Assembly: GCF_006575665.1 (NCBI RefSeq)
Contig: NZ_CP041253.1
Span: 5,087,501-5,151,500, forward strand
DNA: 64,000 nucleotides
Direction of reading: 5' to 3'
From: Echinicola soli
Lineage (GTDB): Bacteria; Bacteroidota; Bacteroidia; Cytophagales; Cyclobacteriaceae
A program made the translations under genes and the position numbers. Under the pieces are notes generated by a model, which was given only the letters and a program-made list of their open reading frames with translations, was not told the origin of the DNA and did not search any database. This document shows positions 56,017 to 64,000 of this stretch, in pieces; position 1 is the first letter of the stretch, and every line of letters begins with the position of its first letter.

Positions 56017-56580
56017 TTACCATATCTTTGACTTAAGTCTGCTCAAGGTTTCTGGAGAAACATTTAGGTAAGCTGCAAGATTTGAATTGGATAACCTTTG
56101 TACAAGTTCAGGATTGTCCTTAAGTAGGGCCAGGTAGCGTTCTGTTGCATTTTGGGTCAAAAGGCTACTGAGTTTTGAGTTCACGACGGTTAAACCATAT
56201 TCAAGGATATGAATGTACATTTTATCCCATTCGGATATTGTATTTCGTAAATGGTTAAATTGGTTAAATGAAATCACTAGAAGCTTGGAGTCTTCGACAG
56301 CTTGAATGTACTCGGACGATGGCGCTCTGGAAATAAAACTAACAATTGACGTTAAGAATGTGTTTTCAAAGGCCATAAACCTAGTCAATACATTCTGGTC
56401 CTCGTTATCATAATACAAACGGAGACATCCCTTTTGAATAAAGAACAATTTACTCGAAACATTACCTGGCTTTAGCAAAAGCGTATTTTTCTGAACATGT
56501 ATTGGCTCAAAGCAAGAAAGGATATACCCAATCTGCTCATCTGCTAAATTTGTTTTTATTCTTATTAAATCAGCAAGCAT
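56017..56580 (-). CDS. Crp/Fnr-family transcriptional regulator
   Basis: 187 residues. A cNMP-binding-like domain (about 20-130; VQKNTLLLKPGNVSSKLFFI, GCLRLYYDNEDQNVLTRFMA) is followed by a C-terminal HTH (SNLAAYLNVSPETLSRLKSK). The binding pocket lacks the canonical RxSA arginine, as in most Bacteroidota members, so the ligand is unknown. A TTG start 9 bp upstream is possible; ATG 56580 chosen. Located just upstream of ilvD and probably co-transcribed, an uncommon pairing. Confidence 0.92.
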   Translation of the reverse strand: MLADLIRIKTNLADEQIGYILSCFEPIHVQKNTLLLKPGNVSSKLFFIQKGCLRLYYDNEDQNVLTRFMAFENTFLTSIVSFISRAPSSEYIQAVEDSKLLVISFNQFNHLRNTISEWDKMYIHILEYGLTVVNSKLSSLLTQNATERYLALLKDNPELVQRLSNSNLAAYLNVSPETLSRLKSKIW

Positions 56581-57525
56581 CTTCTCCAATAGTATTATTT
56601 GATGTCAAAGTTCGGGCAAAAAAAATTTAAAATCATTGACTGAGGTCAAAATCGGCCCAAGCAGGAAACCTGACATGAGCAATGGTTACCAAATCCCGGT
56701 CAAGGGAAAGAAGGTATGGAAATATGCTGGACTGCTCCCTGAAAACCCAAGCTCTGACATAAGGAACCACAGCAGCTGTCCACGGGCAAGGTTTGGCACA
56801 AGACCGCACTAACGGTAGTGCGCTTCACTTCCACACTGTCCAGGATTATTTGAAAGTAAATATAGAAAATAACACCCCATGTTTCTATCACCCTAATAAT
56901 CTGGGTTTCTATGTTAAAAACCAACTATTTAGGGTAGGTTTCTTTTTTTTGTTCTTCTAGGCATAGCTCATCCATTAGGGGATGTTTTGTTGTCGGTCCA
57001 GGATAGCTGTATATTCAGCGGTGTAACTGTCCCTGAGGGACAACATTCATTCCCTTTTTTATAGGCTTGAATCTATATTTGTATAGTACTATCCCACCAG
57101 GCTTCTATCAGCAGGCTTTTCGGAAAGGCCGCTAAGCTGCAAGTTTACATTATGTAGATAGGAAAGGAGCCGTAAACTCGATACGAACAGGAACCGCCCT
57201 GTATAATATTCCCATAGCCCCGAGCGGCTTAGTCCAACTCGGTTTTATTCACCATTTTTTCCAAATCCTTTAATTTACTTCCCTTGCATATCATTCCTTA
57301 ACGCCTTTTACTACTTTGTCGTGGAAAAACGGTGAATAAAACCCTTATAGTTGGCGGTAATGGCAAAGCGACACCCAGCCGACAGGCAAACACCTATCCA
57401 AATGACAAGAGACACACTTACTGGCATCTTAACCCTGATTTGGCTACAAACAACCTTGATTTGGAAACATTTACTTTTTAAAGGAAGACGATTTTTGCAT
57501 TGTTAAACTTAAAAGAAATAAAACA
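56581..57525. other. Long region without a supported gene, left border of the low-G+C block
   Basis: 945 bp. A 74-codon frame at 56700-56924 (minus) shows no domain. The part from 57241 to 57343 is an inverted-repeat element (listed separately). The rest carries no tRNA or transposase that I can recognise. Confidence 0.45.
57241..57343. repeat. 103-bp inverted-repeat element
   Basis: Left arm GGTTTTATTCACCATTTTTT then CCA (57241-57263); right arm TGGAAAAACGGTGAATAAAA then CC (57322-57343). The first 13 bases of each arm match perfectly, and the rest with one indel. No coding capacity. It could be a MITE or an element end. Confidence 0.65.
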
Positions 57526-58440
57526 ATGCGAAAAGTAAAATTCAAAAATAGAAATTGGGACACGGCAGCCAATCTTCATTTGCCCTACAATTTTGATGAA
57601 ACACAAAATTATCCGGCTATTGTTTGCGTTCATCCGGGAGGTAGCGTAAAAGAACAAACTGCAGGTTTGTATGCAGGTAAACTTGCAAAAAAGGGGTTTA
57701 TTGCTTTGGCTTATGACGCTTCTTTTCAAGGCGAAAGCGGTGGAGAGCCAAGATATTTGGAAGCCCCCACCACCCGTGTAGAAGACATACGCTATGCTGT
57801 AGATCATCTTACTACATTAAATTTTGTAGATAAAAATCGTATCGGTTTATTGGGCATTTGTGCAGGTGGTGGTTACGCTGCAAATGCAGCATTGGAAGAA
57901 AGGCGAATAAGAGCAGTGGCAACGGTTTCAGGAGTAAACATAGGCAGAGCATTCAGAGAAGCAAATTTTTTAGAAACATTAGAAGCTGTTTCTTCGCAAC
58001 GAACTGCGGAAGCCAACGGAGCAGAATCGATTATTACAAATTGGACACCCAATTCTTGCGAAGAAGCAAAAAAGGCAGGGATAAACGAAATGGATATGTT
58101 AGAAGCTATTAATTATTACAGAACGCCAAGAGGCGAATTTCCAACTTCAAACAATAAATTGCATTTTGCAAGTATGCCGAAATTAATAATGTTTGACGCT
58201 TTTCATCTTGCTGATTTTTTGCTTACACAACCTTTATTGGTTATCGTTGGCAACAAAGTTGGTACTTTCGGTTCATACAGAGACGGTTTTGACTTATACA
58301 AAAAAGCCGCTTCCAAAAACAAAACAATCCATATTGTAAATGGTGCGGGTCATTATGATTTATACGATAAAGCCGAAGCAACAGCAGAAGCATTGGATAA
58401 ATTAGTCCCATTTTTTCGGGAAAATCTTTTGCAGGAATAA
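57526..58440 (+). CDS. Alpha/beta hydrolase with cysteine nucleophile (YcjY/dienelactone-hydrolase-like)
   Basis: 304 residues, no signal peptide. Motifs: AIVCVHPGGSVKEQ (oxyanion loop), IALAYDASFQGESGG, nucleophile elbow LLGICAGGGYAANAA with Cys where Ser is usual, VIVGNKVGTF, and GAGHYDLYD carrying the catalytic His. Cys nucleophiles mark dienelactone hydrolases and the YcjY-type group. Codon use is A+T-rich compared with genes left of 57000. The stop codon overlaps the start of the next gene (TAATG), and the third gene, an AraC regulator, follows, so the three form an operon probably acquired together. Confidence 0.88.
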   Translation: MRKVKFKNRNWDTAANLHLPYNFDETQNYPAIVCVHPGGSVKEQTAGLYAGKLAKKGFIALAYDASFQGESGGEPRYLEAPTTRVEDIRYAVDHLTTLNFVDKNRIGLLGICAGGGYAANAALEERRIRAVATVSGVNIGRAFREANFLETLEAVSSQRTAEANGAESIITNWTPNSCEEAKKAGINEMDMLEAINYYRTPRGEFPTSNNKLHFASMPKLIMFDAFHLADFLLTQPLLVIVGNKVGTFGSYRDGFDLYKKAASKNKTIHIVNGAGHYDLYDKAEATAEALDKLVPFFRENLLQE

Positions 58441-58799
58441 TGACAGTTTTTCTAAAAATAATCGGAACCGTTTTGCTTATCGCAGGTTGTGTTCTAACAT
58501 ACAAGCCCAACTTAATTAGCAACATCCCTTTATCCGAAAACCCATATCAGATGATTGAAGTGCGGGTTAAATGGGGATTTCTAATTGGGTTGGGGATATT
58601 GTTCATTTTTTACAATCAATGGAGTGATTGGAAATTAACGGTGTGTGCATTATTGTTTTTTCTAGCTTTGGGGATTATCATAGCCCGATTATTCGGGTTT
58701 GTTTTAGACGGTTTTTTTTCAAAACAATTTCTTTGGCTTACCATAGAAATTGTAGCTTTAATCATCTTCGGAATTTTATATAGATATGCAGACAATTAA
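58440..58799 (+). CDS. Small multi-pass membrane protein
   Basis: 119 residues with four hydrophobic segments (about 4-20, 40-58, 64-82, 95-115). Unrecognised; it resembles the small DUF4345-like proteins sometimes found beside hydrolase/AraC pairs, but that is a guess. Its ATG overlaps the stop codon of the hydrolase gene and its last 14 bases overlap the AraC gene, so it is translated as part of that operon. Confidence 0.75.
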   Translation: MTVFLKIIGTVLLIAGCVLTYKPNLISNIPLSENPYQMIEVRVKWGFLIGLGILFIFYNQWSDWKLTVCALLFFLALGIIIARLFGFVLDGFFSKQFLWLTIEIVALIIFGILYRYADN

Positions 58800-59697
58800 C
58801 TCTTTATCCGAATTTCATCGTTTACTATCCATTACCCCGCCTTTGCATCCGTTGGTAAGTGTGGTTTTGGTTTCAGAAATACACGCTGTAAATTCTAATT
58901 TGTGGCGACATTTTTCTACCGATTTTTATACTATCTCTCTAAAAAACAATATCCAATCCAACGTAAAATACGGGCAACAATATTATGATTTTGACAAGGG
59001 GACAATGACTTTTACTGCACCTAAACAAGTCCAATCTGTTGAAGTAGATAAAACCAATGCTTTTAACGAAACGATTGGGACAGGATATGTATTGATTTTT
59101 CATTCTGATTTTTTGAAAAAACATCTACTGCAAAGCACAATCAAGAATTACGGTTTCTTTTCATATTCCCTAAGTGAAGCGTTGCACCTTTCGCAACAGG
59201 AAGAACAAAATGTTGTTGATATTTTTCAAAAAATAGAAAAGGAATGTCAGCATATTGACAAGCACACACAAGACATTATTCTGTCGCAAATTAATTTGCT
59301 GTTGACTTATTCCAATCGTTTTTACGAACGCCAATTCATTACTCGAAAAGCTGTGAACAATGATTTGCTTTCCAAAATGGAGCAGTTGCTAAAAGATTAT
59401 TTTGATAACGCAGAAACACTTAAAAGCGGATTGCCAACTGTTGAATATTTAGCCAATCAACTCAATTTTTCTACAAATTATTTAAGCGATATGTTACGTT
59501 TGCTGACAGGACAAAACGCCCAACAACACATTCACGAAAAACTCCTTGAAAAAGCAAAAGAAAAACTTTTAACGACAAATTTGTCCGTAAGTGAAATTGC
59601 CTATGAATTAGGTTTTGAGCGATCACAATCGTTCAACCGACTTTTCAAAAAGAAAACCGAAATGTCGCCTTTGAAGTATAGACAATCGTTTAATTAA
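58786..59697 (+). CDS. AraC-family transcriptional regulator
   Basis: 303 residues. An N-terminal cupin-like ligand domain (about 20-160) precedes the C-terminal double HTH (about 205-300): PTVEYLANQLNFSTNYLSDM, then LSVSEIAYELGFERSQSFNR and LFKKKTEMSPLKYRQ, the AraC signature. Overlaps the preceding gene by 14 bp. Probably controls the hydrolase operon, autoregulated. A+T-rich like its neighbours. Confidence 0.93.
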   Translation: MQTINSLSEFHRLLSITPPLHPLVSVVLVSEIHAVNSNLWRHFSTDFYTISLKNNIQSNVKYGQQYYDFDKGTMTFTAPKQVQSVEVDKTNAFNETIGTGYVLIFHSDFLKKHLLQSTIKNYGFFSYSLSEALHLSQQEEQNVVDIFQKIEKECQHIDKHTQDIILSQINLLLTYSNRFYERQFITRKAVNNDLLSKMEQLLKDYFDNAETLKSGLPTVEYLANQLNFSTNYLSDMLRLLTGQNAQQHIHEKLLEKAKEKLLTTNLSVSEIAYELGFERSQSFNRLFKKKTEMSPLKYRQSFN

Positions 59698-60114
59698 ATT
59701 TTTCTTTCTCAACTTTTTATTTTTTTGGCAGACACAGCAGACAAATGAAAGCCACATACCGCCAGTCGAGTAGGTAAAGGGGAATCTCACCCCTAAACCT
59801 CTCAGAGAACCGTACATGAAGGTCTCCCCTCGTACGGCTCTTATTATGCAGTCGGTTGATAGTCCATTGGATTAGACTAATTCGTATCCCAACTGCCAGT
59901 GATAGAAAAGGTTTGGATAAGAGACAGTAACTTGTCTAAGCAATTTTACTGGTGTCTTGATGCTCATCATGCCGAGAAGTAACAATTTGGCAAATCAGAT
60001 CCGAGTTTTTATCAGATGGATGAAAATCCCTTGCTGCTACATCTTATCTCCGCTACAATGAAAAGTAATTCCTTGAATAATAACTATTCTCACATATATT
60101 CTTAACTTTCAATT
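59698..60114. other. Region carrying the group II intron relic
   Basis: Apart from the intron relic at 59764-59990 no gene is seen. It ends at the start of the response regulator gene. The A+T-rich 60060-60110 part probably contains that gene's promoter. Confidence 0.5.
59764..59990 (-). mobile_element. 3' end of a group II intron with maturase/RT tail (relic)
   Basis: On the minus strand, 59840-59807 folds as a 34-base domain V: GAGCCGTACGAGGGGAGACC and TTCATGTACGGTTC, with GAGCCGTAC pairing to GTACGGTTC. It is followed by a domain VI hairpin (AGGTTTAGGGGTGAGATTCC, CCTTTACCT) and the typical end CCTACTCGAC at about 59764. Upstream, 59970-59872 reads MMSIKTPVKLLRQVTVSYPN then LFYHWQLGYELV and a stop, as in the C-terminal tail of group II intron reverse transcriptases. 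The rest of the ORF and the 5' half are missing, so this is a fragment. Confidence 0.8.
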
Positions 60115-60594
60115 ATGATTTCGCAAAACCTCAATATACTTCTTGCCGATGACGACAATTCCGATTGCCTTCTTTTCAAAGATGCATTGGAAGAATTGCC
60201 TGTGTCCGCACAGCTGACCATTGTGCATAATGGAGAAAAGGCGATTGAAGAGCTGACTAAAAAAGGAGACATGCTGCCCGATGTTCTTTTTATGGATCTT
60301 AACATGCCGCGAAAAAACGGCTTTGCAGCATTAGGGGAAATAAAACGAAATACCAAGTTGCAGAAACTCCCCGTCATTATATTTTCCACTTCTCCGGAGC
60401 TGGAAGCAGTTAAGCGGGTTTTCAGAGACGCCGCACACTATTACATCTGTAAGCCAGGTGATTTTTCGCAATTGAAGAAAGTTATTTATGAAGCGCTTAC
60501 CCTAATATCGCAGAAAAATAACCCATTGCCCCTCAAAGAAAATTTTATGATTACAGGCGCTTCTATAACGATTCCTGATCATACTGAAAAATAA
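60115..60594 (+). CDS. Single-domain response regulator (Rcp1-like)
   Basis: 159 residues, receiver domain only. The acidic pocket is ILLADDDNSD, phospho-acceptor Asp in VLFMDLNMPRKNG (about residue 61), Thr/Ser in VIIFSTS, Lys in YICKPGDF. The DLNMPRKNG form is that of Rcp1-type regulators that pair with bacteriophytochrome-like or PAS kinases. A kinase of the right type starts 64 bp downstream on the same strand, so the two are a likely pair. The C-terminal 20 residues are a non-domain tail. Confidence 0.93.
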   Translation: MISQNLNILLADDDNSDCLLFKDALEELPVSAQLTIVHNGEKAIEELTKKGDMLPDVLFMDLNMPRKNGFAALGEIKRNTKLQKLPVIIFSTSPELEAVKRVFRDAAHYYICKPGDFSQLKKVIYEALTLISQKNNPLPLKENFMITGASITIPDHTEK

Positions 60595-60657
60595 TCTACA
60601 GGGTAAAACTTGCCCGGAGATGTCGGCTTGATCTCCAATATCCTAAATATTGTCCGA

Positions 60658-63600
60658 ATGACAACAAAAAAGAGCAAATCAAAATCCGCCGTATCCGATT
60701 CCCAACCTGCATCCCAAGGCCAATTCCCTATTGTTGCCATTGGCTCATCAGCAGGCGGTTTGGAAGCGATGATGGAACTGTTAAAACACCTTCCTTCTGA
60801 CACGGGCATGGCTTTTATTTATGTACAGCACCTCAGCCCCGACCACAAAAGTATGCTGACTGATATTTTATCGAAGAAGACCGTCATGAAAGTGCAGGAG
60901 ATTGACGACATGGATAAAATCGAACCCGATAATGTTTTTGTCATTCCATACAACAAAGGAATTGAAGTAACAGATGGACATATAAAATTAATTCCCCGTT
61001 CGGAAAGCAGCTCGGCTATTTCCATTGATATTCTATTTTCCTCACTTGCCCAGGCGCAAAAAGAAAGAGTAATCGGTATTGTCCTGTCGGGCAATGCAAG
61101 CGATGGTACTCTTGGTCTGAAAGACATCAAGCATGAAGGCGGATTGACATTTGCTCAAGACGACACTGCAACCTTTACAAGCATGCCTCACTCAGCCATT
61201 TCCGCAGGAGTGGCAGACTATATTTTGTCACCAAAAGAGATTGCCCACGAGTTGGAAAGGCTAAGCAAGCATCCGTTTGTCAATAAAAATGCTTCAAATA
61301 ATGTAAGTGAGGATTTAGTTGAGCCCGATATTCATCGGGACAATCCTGACTTAAAAAATATCTTCAATCAATTGCATAAAGCAACAGGTGTCGATTTCGG
61401 TGTGTATAAAATGAACACCATCAAGCGGCGTATCCTTCGCAGAATGCTGCTCTACAAAATATCTACCCTAAATGAGTATGCAAAACTGCTTCGCGAAAAA
61501 AACGAAGAAATCGATATTCTCTACCAGGATTTATTGATTAATGTCACGAGTTTTTTCCGAGACATCGACACGCACAAATATTTAGAAGAAAACCTTTTCC
61601 CAAAATTACTAAAAAGAAAAAAAGGGGGAGAAGTCCTTCGGATATGGGTACCTGCATGTGCAACGGGAGAAGAAGCCTATTCTATCGCCATGATGCTGCA
61701 TGAGGTGAATGAAAACCAAACGACCAACACACCCATTCAGATTTTTGCAACGGATCTAAGCGAACAAGCAATAGACAAAGCGCGTATTGGTGTTTACTCC
61801 AAGCAGGAATTAGAAACCGTTTCACCAGCGCGCATCACACGTTTCTTTACAAAAACAGACGGCAAATTCCGCGTGAACAAAGTCATACGCAATATTTGTG
61901 TGTTTGCACCCCATAATATACTTCGGGACCCACCGTTTTCTCGTCTTGACTTTATAAGTTGCCGCAACCTCCTGATTTATTTTGATACTACAGCACAAAA
62001 AAAAGCATTAAACATCTTTCATTATGCTTTAAACAACGACGGATATTTAATACTTGGCAAATCGGAAAACATTGGTCAGTTAACCAACCTTTTTTCGAGT
62101 TCCAATAAAAAATATAAAATATTTTCACGCAAAACACGCTCAGGATCGCAGCGGCTGCCTGAATTTTCTCCCGAATTGACAAAACAACCGGTTTCTGAAA
62201 GAAATACCCCCGTAGCGAATCGAGATTTCATGCAAAAAGATAATTCTAAAAGTCTTGACAAGACCATTGATTCAGTGCTTGTTTCAGAGTTTATGCCTGC
62301 AAGTGTTGTGATCGATTATCAACATGAAATTATTCAATTTCGGGGAACAACCGATTTATTTCTTACGCACCCAAAAGGAAAAGCCACGTTTAATATTTTA
62401 AAAATGGCACGGCCCGAAATTGGGTTTGAATTGCGCAATGCTATTTCAAAAGTCATTAAATCGAAAGAACGAATTCGCATAGGGGAAATCGAAATGAAAG
62501 TAGATTCCAAAATAAGAATTGTGAGTTTTGAAATCGTTCCGCTTGAAATAGAATGGGACGAGCCCTTGCTCCTGATTGTTTTTACCGAACACGAACAAAC
62601 CGAAATATATGCCGATCTGGTGAAGAGTGGAAAAAATGATTCTCCAACAAAAGATCGAAGGATACAAAAGTTAGAACGGCAATTGGCAACAGCACATACC
62701 GATTCGCTTTTTGCCTCACTTGAGCATGAGGCCTTTGCCGAAGAGTTGCAAAGCGCCAACGAAGAAGTGGTTTCGAGCAACGAAGAACTGCAAACTGTCA
62801 ATGAAGAATTAGAAACGTCAAAAGAAGAAATAGAATCTACCAACGAAGAACTAACCACCACCAATCAGGAATTGCAAACGCGCATCGACCTGCTCAATGA
62901 ATCGTATGAATATTCCGAGGCCATTGTTTCCACCATGCATGACCCCATGCTTGTTTTAGGGAAAGACTTTCGGGTAAAATCTGCCAACAAAAAATTCTAC
63001 AAAACATTCGGCTTTAACGAAGAACAAACCGAGGGAGTGCCTTTATTTGATTTGGGAAACAAACAATGGGATATTCCCGCACTGCGCGAATTACTTGAAG
63101 ACATTATCCCAAAAAATACGCAAATCTATAATTTCGAAGTAAAACAAACCTTCGCAAGCTTAGGCGAAAAAATAATGTCCCTCAACGCAAGCCGTATTGT
63201 TCAGAAAACACATCGTGAACAACTAATCCTGCTTATCATCTCTGACATTACGGAAGTAAGACGCCTGATCGTAGAAAAAGAACAGAGAGAAAAAAAATTA
63301 CTTAAGAAAGAAATTAGGGAACGAAAAGCCGAAAAATCAAGATTAGAACAAGCCGTTAACAAAAGAACGCAGGAATTAAAAGAAGCCAATGAATCGCTTG
63401 TCAATAAAAACAAAGAACTTAAAGCTTTTACCTATGTTTCAAGCCACGATTTACAAGAGCCGCTTCGCAAATTGCAAACCTTTGCAGGAATTATTTCAGA
63501 AAGAGAAGAACAACATTTATCTGATAAAGGCAAAAATTATTTCCGTCTTATCCAACAGGAAACGGAACGAATGCGGCAACTCATCCAGGATCTACTGGGC

Positions 63601-64000
63601 TTCTCAAGTCTCAGTGCCGGCGAGCGAAAATTTAAAACCATTGACCTCAACATCATTATAGATGAAGCAATAGAGGATTTCAAAGAAGCAATTACTGAAA
63701 AAAATGCCATTATAGAATTTAACGAAACCTGCGAGGTCCTTATCATTCCTTTTCAGTTTCGACAGCTAATGCACAACCTTATTGGCAACGCACTCAAGTA
63801 TTCCAATCCGGAAACAACACCTCTTATAAAGATATCGAGCCACATTGTTGCGTATGAAAAACTAGACATTAAGGAACTTCCTCCCCAAAAAGAGTATTGC
63901 CAGATCACCATTAGCGACAACGGGATCGGTTTTGAACAAAAATTTAGCAATAAAATATTTGAAGTATTGCAAAAACTTCATGGTAAAGAGGAATATCCCG
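60658..64000 (+). CDS. CheB-CheR-PAS-histidine kinase fusion, 3' end outside window
   Basis: 1114 codons visible, no stop. Order: CheB methylesterase (about 20-210; GSSAGGLEA, QHLSPDH and LSGNASDGTLG give the Ser-His-Asp triad); CheR methyltransferase (about 235-490; NVTSFFRD, WVPACATGEEAYSIAM, FISCRNLLIYFD); a linker; a long coiled coil (about 680-750) with repeated SNEELQTVNEELETSKEE; a PAS domain (about 755-870); a second coiled coil; HisKA with FTYVSSHDLQEPLRKLQ (phospho-acceptor His); and a HATPase with LMHNLIGNALKYSN and DNGIGF. CheB/CheR here are probably regulatory, not chemotactic, since no MCP is nearby. The frame leaves the window near the end of the HATPase. Confidence 0.93.
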   Translation, partial: MTTKKSKSKSAVSDSQPASQGQFPIVAIGSSAGGLEAMMELLKHLPSDTGMAFIYVQHLSPDHKSMLTDILSKKTVMKVQEIDDMDKIEPDNVFVIPYNKGIEVTDGHIKLIPRSESSSAISIDILFSSLAQAQKERVIGIVLSGNASDGTLGLKDIKHEGGLTFAQDDTATFTSMPHSAISAGVADYILSPKEIAHELERLSKHPFVNKNASNNVSEDLVEPDIHRDNPDLKNIFNQLHKATGVDFGVYKMNTIKRRILRRMLLYKISTLNEYAKLLREKNEEIDILYQDLLINVTSFFRDIDTHKYLEENLFPKLLKRKKGGEVLRIWVPACATGEEAYSIAMMLHEVNENQTTNTPIQIFATDLSEQAIDKARIGVYSKQELETVSPARITRFFTKTDGKFRVNKVIRNICVFAPHNILRDPPFSRLDFISCRNLLIYFDTTAQKKALNIFHYALNNDGYLILGKSENIGQLTNLFSSSNKKYKIFSRKTRSGSQRLPEFSPELTKQPVSERNTPVANRDFMQKDNSKSLDKTIDSVLVSEFMPASVVIDYQHEIIQFRGTTDLFLTHPKGKATFNILKMARPEIGFELRNAISKVIKSKERIRIGEIEMKVDSKIRIVSFEIVPLEIEWDEPLLLIVFTEHEQTEIYADLVKSGKNDSPTKDRRIQKLERQLATAHTDSLFASLEHEAFAEELQSANEEVVSSNEELQTVNEELETSKEEIESTNEELTTTNQELQTRIDLLNESYEYSEAIVSTMHDPMLVLGKDFRVKSANKKFYKTFGFNEEQTEGVPLFDLGNKQWDIPALRELLEDIIPKNTQIYNFEVKQTFASLGEKIMSLNASRIVQKTHREQLILLIISDITEVRRLIVEKEQREKKLLKKEIRERKAEKSRLEQAVNKRTQELKEANESLVNKNKELKAFTYVSSHDLQEPLRKLQTFAGIISEREEQHLSDKGKNYFRLIQQETERMRQLIQDLLGFSSLSAGERKFKTIDLNIIIDEAIEDFKEAITEKNAIIEFNETCEVLIIPFQFRQLMHNLIGNALKYSNPETTPLIKISSHIVAYEKLDIKELPPQKEYCQITISDNGIGFEQKFSNKIFEVLQKLHGKEEYP

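Noticed and set aside
56700..56924. 74-codon minus-strand frame
   Set aside because: No recognisable motif or leader; likely chance.
1..64000. tRNA or rRNA genes
   Set aside because: I looked for GGTTCGAATCC-type T loops and conserved rRNA blocks and found none that fold; a small RNA gene could still be missed by eye.

Overview
The window comes from a Bacteroidota chromosome, most likely a marine or sediment member of the Cyclobacteriaceae (Echinicola/Cyclobacterium-like). Evidence is the SusC/SusD pair, a hybrid two-component system, type IX secretion (T9SS) sorting domains, PorP/SprF, TAnnTTTG-type promoters and little sign of Shine-Dalgarno sites. The genus is inference.

Layout. 1-3805: hybrid two-component sensor/regulator (minus strand), running off the left edge before its AraC domain is complete. 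4167-10416: a small membrane protein, a LytTR response regulator with its LytS-like TPR histidine kinase, a PspC-like membrane protein coupled to a lipoprotein, and an Rnk/GreA-C-like protein. 10905-20573: a five-gene minus-strand operon for a surface structure (PorP/SprF, OmpA-type protein with two OmpA domains, T9SS type B protein, 1187-residue tandem-repeat protein, DUF11-like protein). 21125-30385: regulators and sensors (LuxR-type HTH, TPR-LuxR, CheY-like receiver, giant PAS/GAF protein ending in a DHp-like helix pair with no ATPase domain) and a T9SS type A surface protein.

30950-35815 is a mobile-element scrap yard: decayed IS1595-type transposase, DUF4143 AAA ATPase preceded by a 22-bp periodic repeat array, IS66 remnant, internally deleted IS21 element with an intact istB, a palindromic MITE, and degenerate direct repeats at both sides of the block.

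35831-49833 is an N-acetylglucosamine/chitooligosaccharide utilisation locus: divergent LacI-type regulator, then SusC, SusD, a FAS1/carbohydrate-binding lipoprotein, NagB, a GH20-like enzyme, an SSS sodium symporter, NagA and a second GH20 in one tight operon. Two perfect GCAAACGTTTGC palindromes lie in the divergent promoter; one overlaps the -33 box of the susC promoter. No GlcNAc kinase is present here.

50035-56580: alpha/beta hydrolase with TetR regulator and operator-like palindrome, a decayed AAA ATPase, a RibD-type reductase, a second copy of the small membrane protein, IlvD and a Crp-type regulator. The two membrane-protein paralogues (4167 and 53056) share a 32-bp upstream element with direct repeats 21 bp apart at almost the same distance from the start codon, a geometry expected of a LytTR regulator; a LytTR regulator lies next to the first copy.

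57526-59697 is visibly lower in G+C (hydrolase, membrane protein, AraC regulator). It is bordered by a 103-bp inverted-repeat element on the left and the 3' end of a group II intron on the right, and looks acquired. 60115-64000: a single-domain response regulator and a CheB-CheR-PAS-histidine kinase fusion that runs off the right edge.
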